Position numbers and translations under genes: made by a program. Shown in pieces: positions 57,420-64,000 of a stretch of 64,000 nucleotides of DNA. Under the pieces are notes generated by a model. It did no database searches. It was not told the DNA's origin and was given only the letters and a program-made list of their open reading frames with translations. The stretch covers positions 124,001-188,000 of the forward strand of contig CAWEGB010000011.1 in NCBI GenBank assembly GCA_963808545.1, written 5' to 3'. How positions within the stretch are numbered: position 1 is the first letter of the stretch; each line of letters begins with the position of its first letter. Source of the stretch: JACVRW01 sp963808545. Lineage in GTDB: Bacteria; Actinomycetota; Thermoleophilia; Solirubrobacterales; Thermoleophilaceae.

Positions 57420-60282
57420 GGCGCTGGCGCCGCGAGGGCTGCTCGAGCGCGACGACGAGTTCGAGCTGCTGCTTCGTGCAGTCGCGACGGCCGAACGGGG
57501 CGACGGCGCGCTGGCGGTCGTGGAGGGCGAGGCGGGAATCGGCAAGACGTCGCTGCTGGACGCCGTCTGCGTAGAGGCTCGTGAGCGCGGCTTCTCGGTG
57601 TTACGCGCTCGCGGCGGCGAGCTGGAGCGCGACTTCGGCTTCGGCCTGGTGCGCCAGCTGTTCGAGGCGGTGCTCGCGGGCGACAGCGACGCCGGGCGCG
57701 CCGAGCTGCTCGGGGGCGTCGCCGCGATCGTCGAGCCAATTTTCGGCCGGGCTGGCAACACCGCCGCATCGCCGGGCCAGGACGCGGCGTTCGCGGCGCA
57801 GCACGGTCTGTACTGGCTGGCCGCGAACCTCGCGACGCGCGCGCCGCTGCTGCTGTGTGTGGACGACGCGCAGTGGGCGGATGCCGCGTCGCTGCGGTGG
57901 CTGGTGTTCCTGGCACGCCGTTTCGAGGGCGTCCCGGTGGCGGTTGTCGCCGCTGTGCGCAGCGGCGAGCCCAACCCACCAGGCGAACTGCTCGAAGCCG
58001 TGCGCAGCGAGGCCGCCGAGACGGCGGTGCCCAAGCCTCTGACCGAGGCAGCGAGCACGAGGGTCGTCCGCGCCGCGCTCGGCCTGTCGGCGGACGCCAT
58101 GTTCTGCCGCGCCTGCCACGAGACGACCGGGGGCAACCCGTTCCTGTTGTCGGAACTCGTCAGCGCGCTCGCGCGCGGCGACGTCGAGGCGAGTGCCGCG
58201 GGTGCACGTCGTGTCCGCGAGCTTGGCCCGAGCGCCGTCGCGCGCAGTGTGCTACTGCGCCTGTCGCGGCTGCCGGAGGAGGCGACGGCGCTGGCGCGCG
58301 CGGTCGCGGTGCTGGACACCGACGCCGACGTGCACCTCGCCGCCGCGGTCGCCGGGATGGACGCCGGGCGCGCGCTGGCGGCGGCCGAGGCACTCGTGCG
58401 CAGCCAGATCCTGGCCGCAGGCGAGCAGCTGCGCTTCGCGCACCCGATCCTGCGCGCGGCCGTGTACGAGGAGCTGCCGTCGTCGCGGCGCGCGCTCGAG
58501 CACCGTCGAGCCGCGGAGGTTCTCGCCTCGCGCAACGCCGACCGCGCGGCGGTACACCTACTCTCGACGGTGCCGGCAGGCGATCCTTGGGTCGCCGAGC
58601 AGCTGCTGCACGCCGGCGAGCGCGCCGCTGCGCGCGGCGCGATCGACGCCGCTACGGCGCTGCTGGATCGCTGCCTGGCTGAGCCGCCGCCGCCCCCGCT
58701 GCTGGCCCGGGCCCATCTCGCGCGCGGTCGAGCGGCGCACCTCGCCGCAGACCACGCGACGACACGGCGGGCGCTCGCCACAGCAGTCGAGCTCTCCGAC
58801 GATCCGGTCGTGCGAGCCCAGGCGGCGGCGGAGGTTGCCGTGAGCTGGTTCCTCGGGGGAGAGCTGGAGGAGGCGACCCGCGCACTCACGAACGCGATCG
58901 AGGCACTGCCCGAGGACGCGGCTCAGTCGCGAGCGGAGATCGCGCTGGCGCGAACCACGCTCGAGTTCTCCGCACCGCTGGTTCCCGCGGCGGTCGTCGG
59001 CTCATCGCTGAAGGAGCTGATCGCGACGGCCGACCCGTCGTGGCCGAGCTACCCCCTGTTCGCGGCGTTCGCGCTGTTCACGCCCTACTTCGCCGTCGAC
59101 GTCGACTTCGAGGACGTCGCCCGGCTGCTCCCGGGAGCGCGCCGGGTGGACGCTGCAGTCGAGGTTCGCGGCTCGGACGCGCACCACACCAAGACCGCGT
59201 TTGCGATCTCCGGGCTGCAGGCCGCCGGCGAGATCGAGGCGGTTCAGCGAGCCTGTGACAGCTGGGTCCGCATCGCTCGCGAGCAGGGCGCGATGGCCCT
59301 GCTGATCAACGCGCTCGCGTTGACAGCGCGGACGCGCATCATGGCTGGCCGTCTCCCTGAGGCAGAGGCCGACGCGCGGGAGGCCACGCAACTCTCGGCG
59401 TTGCTGGGCACGCCGCTCGCGCAGCCCGTCGCGATGGCGTCCCACCTGTGGGCCCTGACCGAGCTCGGCCGGCTCGACGAGGCCGATCGGCTGCTCGAGG
59501 AGAACGGACTCGGTGGGGCCGTCTCCGTCGGGCCGGTCCAGGACGTGATCTTCATGGCACAGCGAGCTCGCCTGCGCCTGGGACAGCACCGGTTCACGGA
59601 GGCGCTGGCCGACATGGAGGCGGCCGACCGCTGGATCAGCGCACGCGGGATCCGCTCGTTTCCCTACTTGGCGAACTTGCTGCGCCCCGAGGTCCTCCTG
59701 GCCGCCGGGCGGACCGAGGAGGCGACCGCCGCCGCCCGCGAGGGGCTGGCAAACCTGCGGAAGCTCCCGCCGGTCTGCCGCGGACTCGTATTGCGATCGT
59801 CAGGGATCGTGATCGGCGGAGACGAGGGAATCGATCTACTGCGCGCAGCGTGCGATGGCCTTGAAGGGTCCCTGATGCCCGTCGAGCACTCGCGCGCGCT
59901 GCTCGGGCTCGGCGCGGCCCTGCGCCGCGGAGGGCACCGCGCCGCCGCGCGGGAGCCGCTGGCGCGCGCGATGGAGCTGGCGCATACGTGCGGCGCGCAG
60001 CCGCTCGTCGAGGCCGCGCGCGAGGAGCTCGTCGCCACCGGCGCGCGCCCGCGCCGCCTCGTGCGCTCCGGCATCGACGCACTGACGCCGAGCGAGTTGC
60101 GCGTGGCCAAGCTCGCCGCCGAGGGGATGAGCAACCCCCAGATCGCCCAGCAGCTCTTCGTCACCCGCAGGACCGTCGAATCGCACGTCGCCGCGACCCT
60201 TCGCAAGCTCGACCTCAAAGGCCGCGAGGGCATCGCCGCCGCGCTCACCCGCGACACGAGCGCACCGCCCACCACGCCGTGA
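57394..60282 (+). CDS. Large LuxR-family ATPase transcriptional regulator (LAL type)
   Basis: This protein of about 962 residues has an N-terminal AAA/NACHT-like ATPase with P-loop EGEAGIGKTSLL near residues 44-55 and Walker B LLLCVDDAQWAD near 152. A long helical, TPR-like middle follows, and a C-terminal LuxR HTH at about 893-955 (LTPSELRVAKLAAEGMSNPQIAQQLFVTRRTVESHVAATLRKLDL). LAL regulators activate pathway genes in response to small molecules and ATP. ATG at 57394 is the likely start; it overlaps the small gene before it. The neighbouring aldehyde dehydrogenase with a shared upstream motif is a possible target. The gene is intact. Confidence 0.9.
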   Translation: MAAPISTSRALAPRGLLERDDEFELLLRAVATAERGDGALAVVEGEAGIGKTSLLDAVCVEARERGFSVLRARGGELERDFGFGLVRQLFEAVLAGDSDAGRAELLGGVAAIVEPIFGRAGNTAASPGQDAAFAAQHGLYWLAANLATRAPLLLCVDDAQWADAASLRWLVFLARRFEGVPVAVVAAVRSGEPNPPGELLEAVRSEAAETAVPKPLTEAASTRVVRAALGLSADAMFCRACHETTGGNPFLLSELVSALARGDVEASAAGARRVRELGPSAVARSVLLRLSRLPEEATALARAVAVLDTDADVHLAAAVAGMDAGRALAAAEALVRSQILAAGEQLRFAHPILRAAVYEELPSSRRALEHRRAAEVLASRNADRAAVHLLSTVPAGDPWVAEQLLHAGERAAARGAIDAATALLDRCLAEPPPPPLLARAHLARGRAAHLAADHATTRRALATAVELSDDPVVRAQAAAEVAVSWFLGGELEEATRALTNAIEALPEDAAQSRAEIALARTTLEFSAPLVPAAVVGSSLKELIATADPSWPSYPLFAAFALFTPYFAVDVDFEDVARLLPGARRVDAAVEVRGSDAHHTKTAFAISGLQAAGEIEAVQRACDSWVRIAREQGAMALLINALALTARTRIMAGRLPEAEADAREATQLSALLGTPLAQPVAMASHLWALTELGRLDEADRLLEENGLGGAVSVGPVQDVIFMAQRARLRLGQHRFTEALADMEAADRWISARGIRSFPYLANLLRPEVLLAAGRTEEATAAAREGLANLRKLPPVCRGLVLRSSGIVIGGDEGIDLLRAACDGLEGSLMPVEHSRALLGLGAALRRGGHRAAAREPLARAMELAHTCGAQPLVEAAREELVATGARPRRLVRSGIDALTPSELRVAKLAAEGMSNPQIAQQLFVTRRTVESHVAATLRKLDLKGREGIAAALTRDTSAPPTTP

Positions 60283-60283
60283 G

Positions 60284-60479
60284 GTTAAGCGGCTCGGCGA
60301 CGGCTTCCTCAGCGTCTTCGACGTCGCCACACGGATCGCCGGGCTGGCAGGAGCCGGCGAGGTCTTGCTGTCCGCCACCGTGCGCGACCTCGCCCTCGGC
60401 ACACCGATGCAGCTCGTCCCGCACGGCCGCCACGCTCGAGGGCGTCCCCGGGGAATGGGACATCCTGCGCGCCACGTAG
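60284..60479 (+). pseudogene. Remnant of a class III nucleotidyl cyclase C-terminus
   Basis: Right after the LuxR stop, one frame reads VKRLGDGFLSVFD then VATRIAGLAGAGEVLLSATV. These are two pieces of the class III adenylate/guanylate cyclase domain (KxLGDGF and ARIAALAGPGEVLVS) but joined without the roughly 40 residues that normally separate them. After LVPHG the sense moves one frame over to TLEGVPGEWDILRAT and a stop, the usual end of such proteins. So the copy has an internal deletion and a one-base shift and no start. It is a decayed gene. Confidence 0.8.
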
Positions 60480-60498
60480 CGGCGTAAGTTCCGTGTGG

Positions 60499-60510
60499 CT
60501 CACCGATGCG
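60499..60510 (+). promoter_or_regulatory. Shared 12-bp motif upstream of aldehyde dehydrogenase
   Basis: This is the second copy of CTCACCGATGCG, matching 57197-57208. It lies about 30 bases before the likely aldehyde dehydrogenase start at 60542, a suitable place for an activator or repressor site. A start at ATG 60506 would place it inside the gene. Confidence 0.4.
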
Positions 60511-60541
60511 AAGCGTGGGCACAGGAGCGACGATCCCGTCC

Positions 60542-62065
60542 ATGTACGACGCGAGCACGCCGGCCGCCGCGACCGCCGCGACCGCCGCGGACATCGTCGT
60601 TGAGAACCCCGTTTCGGGAGAGGAGGCCGGCCGTGTCCCCGACATGACCGCGGACGTGCCGGCGCTGGTAGGCCGCGCCCGTACGGCGCAGGCCGCCTGG
60701 GGCACGCGCCGCGTCGAGGAGCGGGCAGAGGTGCTGGGGGCGATGCGTCGTTGGATCGTCGCCAACCGCACAGCGATCGTCGCGTCGACGATGCGCGAGA
60801 GCGGCAAGACCTACGAGGACGCGCTCTTCAACGAGGTCTTCGTCCTGGCCGACGCGATCCGGTTCTGGGAGCGTAAGGCGGCGCGCCACTTGCGCGACGC
60901 GCGCATCCGCGGGCGCGGCCCGCTGGTGTTGGGCCGCAAGTTCATCGTCCGCCGGCGCCCGCTTGGCGTCGTCGGGGTGATCGCGCCGTGGAACTACCCG
61001 CTCCTGGTCGCGCTCGGCGACTCGGCCCCGGCGTTGATGGCCGGCAACGCGGTCGTGATCAAGCCATCGGAGATCACGCCGTTGACGACGAGGATGGTGG
61101 TAGACGGCCTCGTGCGCGAAACCGGCCTTCCCGAGGACGTGCTGCTCGTCGCGACCGGTCGCGGTGACACCGGGGGGGCGCTCGTCGATCACGTCGACAT
61201 GATCATGTTCACCGGGTCGACCCGGACCGGACGCAACGTCGCCGCGCGCGCGGCGGAGCGACTGATCCCGGTGTCGCTCGAGCTTGGCGGCAAGGACCCG
61301 ATGATCGTGTGCGCCGACGCGAACCTCGACCGCGCCGCCAATGCCGCCGCGACCTTCGGCCTTGGGAACTGCGGCCAGGCCTGCACCTCGGTCGAGCGCA
61401 TCTACGTCGAGGACGAGGTCCACGACGAGTTCGTCGACAAGCTCGTCCGAGCGGTCGGCGGGCTCCGCCAGCGCGGCAACACCTCCGCCGGCGCGGCCGA
61501 CGTCGGCGCGATGACCTCTCCACCGCAAGTCGAGATCGTCGAGCGCCACGTTGCGGACGCGCTCGCCAAGGGTGCGCGGGTGCTCACCGGCGGCAGTCGC
61601 GGCGACGGACCAGGTCTCTCCTACGAGCCGACCGTCCTCGTCGACGTCGATCACGACATGGACTGCATGCGCGAGGAAACGTTCGGCCCGACCCTGCCCG
61701 TCATGAGGGTCCGCGACGCCGACGAAGCCGTGCGACTGGCGAACGACTCAAGGTACGGCCTCTCGTCGTCGGTCTACACGAGAGACACCAACAAGGGCGA
61801 GGCGATCGCGCGACGGATCCGCGCCGGCAACACCGCAGTCAACGACGGCTACATCCACGTCGCCGGCTGGGAGGCGCCGTACGGCGGCTCCCGCGACTCA
61901 GGCGTCGGGGCCCGGAACGCCCGCGAAGGCATCCTCAAGTACACCGAGCCACACACGATCATGATCACCCGCCTCTGGCCGAGCAAGGACATCGGCTGGC
62001 TCCCGAACTCGAAGCGGATGACGAGGCTGCTCGAGCGCACATTCCGCCGCTACTACTCGCGATAG
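60542..62065 (+). CDS. NAD(P)-dependent aldehyde dehydrogenase
   Basis: This 507-residue enzyme oxidises an aldehyde to the acid. It has VIAPWNYPLLVALGDSAPALMAGNAVVIKPSEITPLTT near residue 140-178 (cofactor site), MFTGSTRTGRNVAARAAERLIPVSLELGGKDPMIV near 220-255 (general-base Glu), and GNCGQACTSVERIYV, whose Cys281 is the nucleophile. ETFGPTLPVMRV near 380 is also standard. The profile resembles succinate-semialdehyde dehydrogenase-like members, but the substrate is not certain. I prefer ATG at 60542; ATG at 60506 adds 12 residues. It follows the cyclase remnant and is separate from the HAD gene by 82 bases. Confidence 0.9.
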   Translation: MYDASTPAAATAATAADIVVENPVSGEEAGRVPDMTADVPALVGRARTAQAAWGTRRVEERAEVLGAMRRWIVANRTAIVASTMRESGKTYEDALFNEVFVLADAIRFWERKAARHLRDARIRGRGPLVLGRKFIVRRRPLGVVGVIAPWNYPLLVALGDSAPALMAGNAVVIKPSEITPLTTRMVVDGLVRETGLPEDVLLVATGRGDTGGALVDHVDMIMFTGSTRTGRNVAARAAERLIPVSLELGGKDPMIVCADANLDRAANAAATFGLGNCGQACTSVERIYVEDEVHDEFVDKLVRAVGGLRQRGNTSAGAADVGAMTSPPQVEIVERHVADALAKGARVLTGGSRGDGPGLSYEPTVLVDVDHDMDCMREETFGPTLPVMRVRDADEAVRLANDSRYGLSSSVYTRDTNKGEAIARRIRAGNTAVNDGYIHVAGWEAPYGGSRDSGVGARNAREGILKYTEPHTIMITRLWPSKDIGWLPNSKRMTRLLERTFRRYYSR

Positions 62066-62147
62066 GCGCCACCCGCCGCGACACGCCCCGGCTGTCACCG
62101 AGGAGCGAGCTCACGCCGCGACCCGTTAGCTTGCGCGAAGGAACCCC

Positions 62148-62819
62148 ATGCCGCCCGTCATCGCATTCGACGTGAACGAGACGCTGCTCGACCTGAGCGC
62201 GCTCGACCCGTTGTTCGAGAGGGGCTTCGGCGACCCGGGGCTGCGCCCGCTCTGGTTCGGGCAGATGCTGCAGCTGGCGTTCGTGGGCGCCATCACCGGG
62301 CGGTACGTGGACTTCACCACGGCTCAGCGCGCCGCGCTCTCGATGCTGGCCGACCGGACGGGCCGCGAGCTCGACCCGGACATGGCCGAGGAGATCGTCG
62401 ACGGGATGACCCGGCTGCCTCCCCATCCCGAGGTCGACTCCGCCCTCGAGCAGCTGAGCGACTCGCAGCTGAGCACCGCGGCGCTGACCAACTCGCCGCT
62501 CGAGGTGGCGGAGGCCCAGCTGCGCCACGCCGGCCTGCACTCGCACTTCGAGCGCGTGCTGTCCGCCGACGAGGTGCGTCGCCTCAAGCCGGCTCCCGAG
62601 CCGTACCGGATGGTGGCCGATCGCTTCGGCGTGGACATCGCCGACGTGTGGCTGGTGGCCGCCCACGCGTGGGATGTGTCCGGCGCGCTGGCCGCCGGCT
62701 GCCGGGCGGCGTTCGTGGCGCGGCCCGGCATGACCCCGAGCCCGCTGGGGCAACAACCGGACGTCGTCGGCACCGATATCGCCGACGTCGCGGGCCAGAT
62801 CCTCGAACAGGCGAGCTGA
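62148..62819 (+). CDS. HAD-superfamily hydrolase, haloacid dehalogenase type II-like
   Basis: This 223-residue protein has the nucleophile motif IAFDVNETLLDLSAL (Asp8), the second motif TAALTNSPLEVAEAQL near residue 117 with the conserved Thr-Asn-Ser, the lysine in RLKPAPEPYRMVA near 148, and the acidic loop LVAAHAWDVSGALAAGCRAAFVAR near 170 (Asp). A helical cap lies at about 20-100. It matches the type II 2-haloacid dehalogenases, although many homologues are general phosphatases. AAGGA lies upstream of the ATG at 62148. Substrate unknown. Confidence 0.88.
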   Translation: MPPVIAFDVNETLLDLSALDPLFERGFGDPGLRPLWFGQMLQLAFVGAITGRYVDFTTAQRAALSMLADRTGRELDPDMAEEIVDGMTRLPPHPEVDSALEQLSDSQLSTAALTNSPLEVAEAQLRHAGLHSHFERVLSADEVRRLKPAPEPYRMVADRFGVDIADVWLVAAHAWDVSGALAAGCRAAFVARPGMTPSPLGQQPDVVGTDIADVAGQILEQAS

Positions 62820-62918
62820 TCCGGGCACGGGGTGCAACGCCCCTTGCAGGCGCCAACCGGCGGGAGGAATCGGGCATAAGATCTCGACGCCCGGCGACCC
62901 CCGTCCGGGCTTCGGTAC
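62820..62918. other. Intergenic stretch with hairpin
   Basis: This 99-base gap holds a hairpin GCCCGG / CCGGGC at 62889-62910 with a ten-base loop and, before it, GGGG / CCCC near 62830-62842. TAAGAT (62877-62882) could be a -10 element, but no good -35 was found. Nothing more is supported. Confidence 0.3.
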
Positions 62919-63383
62919 ATGGACGACACTGCCCGCCGAGGAAACTATGAGTCCGGCTCGGACTACGTGCTCGAGTACGGAGAGCTCCGCTTCACGTTCA
63001 ACGAGCGGGACTTCACCGAGCGCGTGGAGCAGGCGGCGGCAAAGCTCGGCTTCGTCGACGGACCACTCGGGGACGACGAGCGCGAGGACCTGGTCAACCT
63101 GGCCGTGAATGGAGAGGTCACCGAGCCCCACTCCGAGCTGGGCGAGCACATCAACGAGTGCTGGAGCGATCTCAACGGGCCGTCGGAGCGCTCGCTCGTG
63201 CACTGGATCCGCCGGCTGGTGTTCCGGGGGGCCTGGCTCGACCAGCGGGTGATGGAGGGCGAGCTCGAGGTGGTGTTCGACGAGGCGGACCACTCCTTCG
63301 GCTATGCCCAGCCGGACCGCAACTTCGAGCTGATCGAGCTCTCGCCGGAGCCGAGCTGGCGCCGCGTCGCCTACCGCCGCTAA
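62919..63383 (+). CDS. Hypothetical soluble protein
   Basis: This acidic protein of 154 residues has no recognised domain. It has alternating charged and hydrophobic stretches such as DYVLEYGELRFTFNERDFTERVEQAAAKLGFVDG and SERSLVHWIRRLVFRGAWLDQRVMEGELEVVFDEADHSFGY, which suggest a small alpha-beta fold. ATG at 62919 is the clear first start. The composition and codon use match neighbouring genes, so it is probably real. It stands between the HAD gene and a secreted protein gene in the same direction. Function unknown. Confidence 0.7.
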   Translation: MDDTARRGNYESGSDYVLEYGELRFTFNERDFTERVEQAAAKLGFVDGPLGDDEREDLVNLAVNGEVTEPHSELGEHINECWSDLNGPSERSLVHWIRRLVFRGAWLDQRVMEGELEVVFDEADHSFGYAQPDRNFELIELSPEPSWRRVAYRR

Positions 63384-63460
63384 GCTTCTCGCACCCTTTC
63401 TGCAAGAACATACTACGAAGGCTCGCGCGCACCGCGCGCTCGCCGTCTAGGAGGAGAAGG

Positions 63461-64000
63461 ATGCGGAAGCCGGTGGTGGCCGTCATGGCCGTTGCGTTCG
63501 CCGTGCTGGGAGCAGTAGCCCCGGCTGCGATGGCCAAGGAGAAGGTGCTCACGCTCTACTCCCCCAAGATCGAATCGCTGCCCTACGTGCACGACACGCA
63601 CGAGGTCACGCTCGAGGCCGACGGCAAGCAGGCACCCGCCGAGGCCGGCTACATCACGGGCTGGAAGGAGATGGCCCTGGTCGACTCCAAGAACCCGAAG
63701 GCCAAGCCGCTCCCGATCGCCAAGATGATGGTCCACCACTTCCTCTACTTCGCGGCCGGGACGCAGAACAGCGCGCCCGGGAGCTGCTGGGGCCGCTCGG
63801 GCTACATCGGCGGCCGGGGCGAGGAGCACCCGCTCGGCCGCACGCAGAGCCGGCTGCCCGCCTCGAGCCGCGAGAAGTACGGGATCGTCAACCGCAGGGC
63901 CGACGGCAGCGCCCCGACGTGGCGCCTGACCGCGATGGTGATGAACCACTACAAGAAGCCCAAGAGCTTCTACGTGCGCACGCGGGTCTACTACACCACC
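63461..64000 (+). CDS. Secreted SURNod19-like protein, cut by window edge
   Basis: About 180 codons are visible, and the rest lies beyond base 64000. A strong ribosome site (AGGAGGAGAAGG) stands directly before the ATG at 63461. The signal peptide is MRKPVVAVMAVAFAVLGAVA with a cleavage site near AMA. The mature part has PIAKMMVHHFLYFAAG near residue 87, with a His-His pair, and TWRLTAMVMNHYKKPKSFYVRTRVYY near 150. This resembles the SURNod19-like group and, more distantly, the His-His copper site of peptidylglycine monooxygenases. Function is not known; copper binding is inference. Confidence 0.65.
   Translation, partial: MRKPVVAVMAVAFAVLGAVAPAAMAKEKVLTLYSPKIESLPYVHDTHEVTLEADGKQAPAEAGYITGWKEMALVDSKNPKAKPLPIAKMMVHHFLYFAAGTQNSAPGSCWGRSGYIGGRGEEHPLGRTQSRLPASSREKYGIVNRRADGSAPTWRLTAMVMNHYKKPKSFYVRTRVYYTT

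Overview
The window is GC-rich (roughly 70 percent) and gene-dense, with many GTG and TTG starts, Shine-Dalgarno sites that are often weak, and at least sixteen gene pairs joined by 4-base start/stop overlaps (mostly GTGA). A complete division and cell-wall (dcw) cluster without ftsA, a MurE of the meso-diaminopimelate type, an Rpf-type lytic enzyme behind a c-di-AMP riboswitch, ScpA/ScpB and Lon all point to a Gram-positive actinobacterium. The two-chain glycine decarboxylase (GcvPA + GcvPB), the Thermotoga-like DAHP synthase and several small secreted or membrane proteins fit a deep-branching actinobacterium such as the Thermoleophilia (Solirubrobacterales/Gaiellales). That placement is inference, since no rRNA or tRNA gene was seen.

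Layout. 1-7.7 kb (minus strand): aromatic amino-acid genes aroF-tyrA-aroA running into cmk and der, then a membrane protein, hisC-aroH and rluB. 7.7-13 kb: rlmN (plus), an EamA transporter, trpS-scpA-scpB and a molybdenum sulfite-oxidase-like enzyme. 13.1-17.6 kb: glycine cleavage genes gcvT-gcvH-gcvPA-gcvPB. 17.6-19.4 kb: a small membrane protein, an M20 peptidase and a GNAT acetyltransferase downstream of ftsZ. 19.4-37.5 kb: the dcw cluster in the order mraZ-rsmH-ftsL-ftsI // murE-murF-mraY-murD-ftsW-murG-murC-murB-ftsQ-ftsZ. At // two genes lie in the opposite direction: a GAF plus degenerate-GGDEF protein and an MshEN plus coiled-coil protein. 37.5-41.4 kb: the mraZ control region with five 10-bp-spaced boxes and a perfect hairpin, a structured gap, a tiny secreted peptide, an ABM-type monooxygenase and the Tad/Flp pilus genes cpaF-tadB-tadC. 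41.4-53.8 kb: a cupin, rlmA, an M3 oligopeptidase, a methyltransferase, an M20 dipeptidase, an MFS transporter, rpf, an SDR, a secreted serine hydrolase with tandem repeats, and lon. 53.9-64 kb: rpiA, gene remnants and a 47-bp tandem repeat, then response regulator-histidine kinase-cpaB with one apparent frameshift, a large LuxR-family ATPase regulator with a small partner gene, a broken nucleotidyl cyclase remnant, an aldehyde dehydrogenase, a HAD hydrolase, an unknown protein and the start of a secreted SURNod19-like protein.

How the genes work together. The left half is mostly housekeeping: chorismate to tyrosine/phenylalanine, one-carbon supply from glycine, chromosome condensation, and the pathway from UDP-MurNAc to lipid II together with the divisome that uses it. 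The most unusual feature is the break in the dcw cluster. Two genes resembling c-di-GMP signalling proteins, but lacking the key signature residues, face into ftsI and away from murE, so murE-ftsZ probably needs its own promoter. FtsL and FtsQ, which normally work together, carry similar DPAT-rich tails with the same last six residues. The right end looks more accessory, with remnants, repeats, regulators and a scattered Tad pilus system for which no pilin gene was seen.
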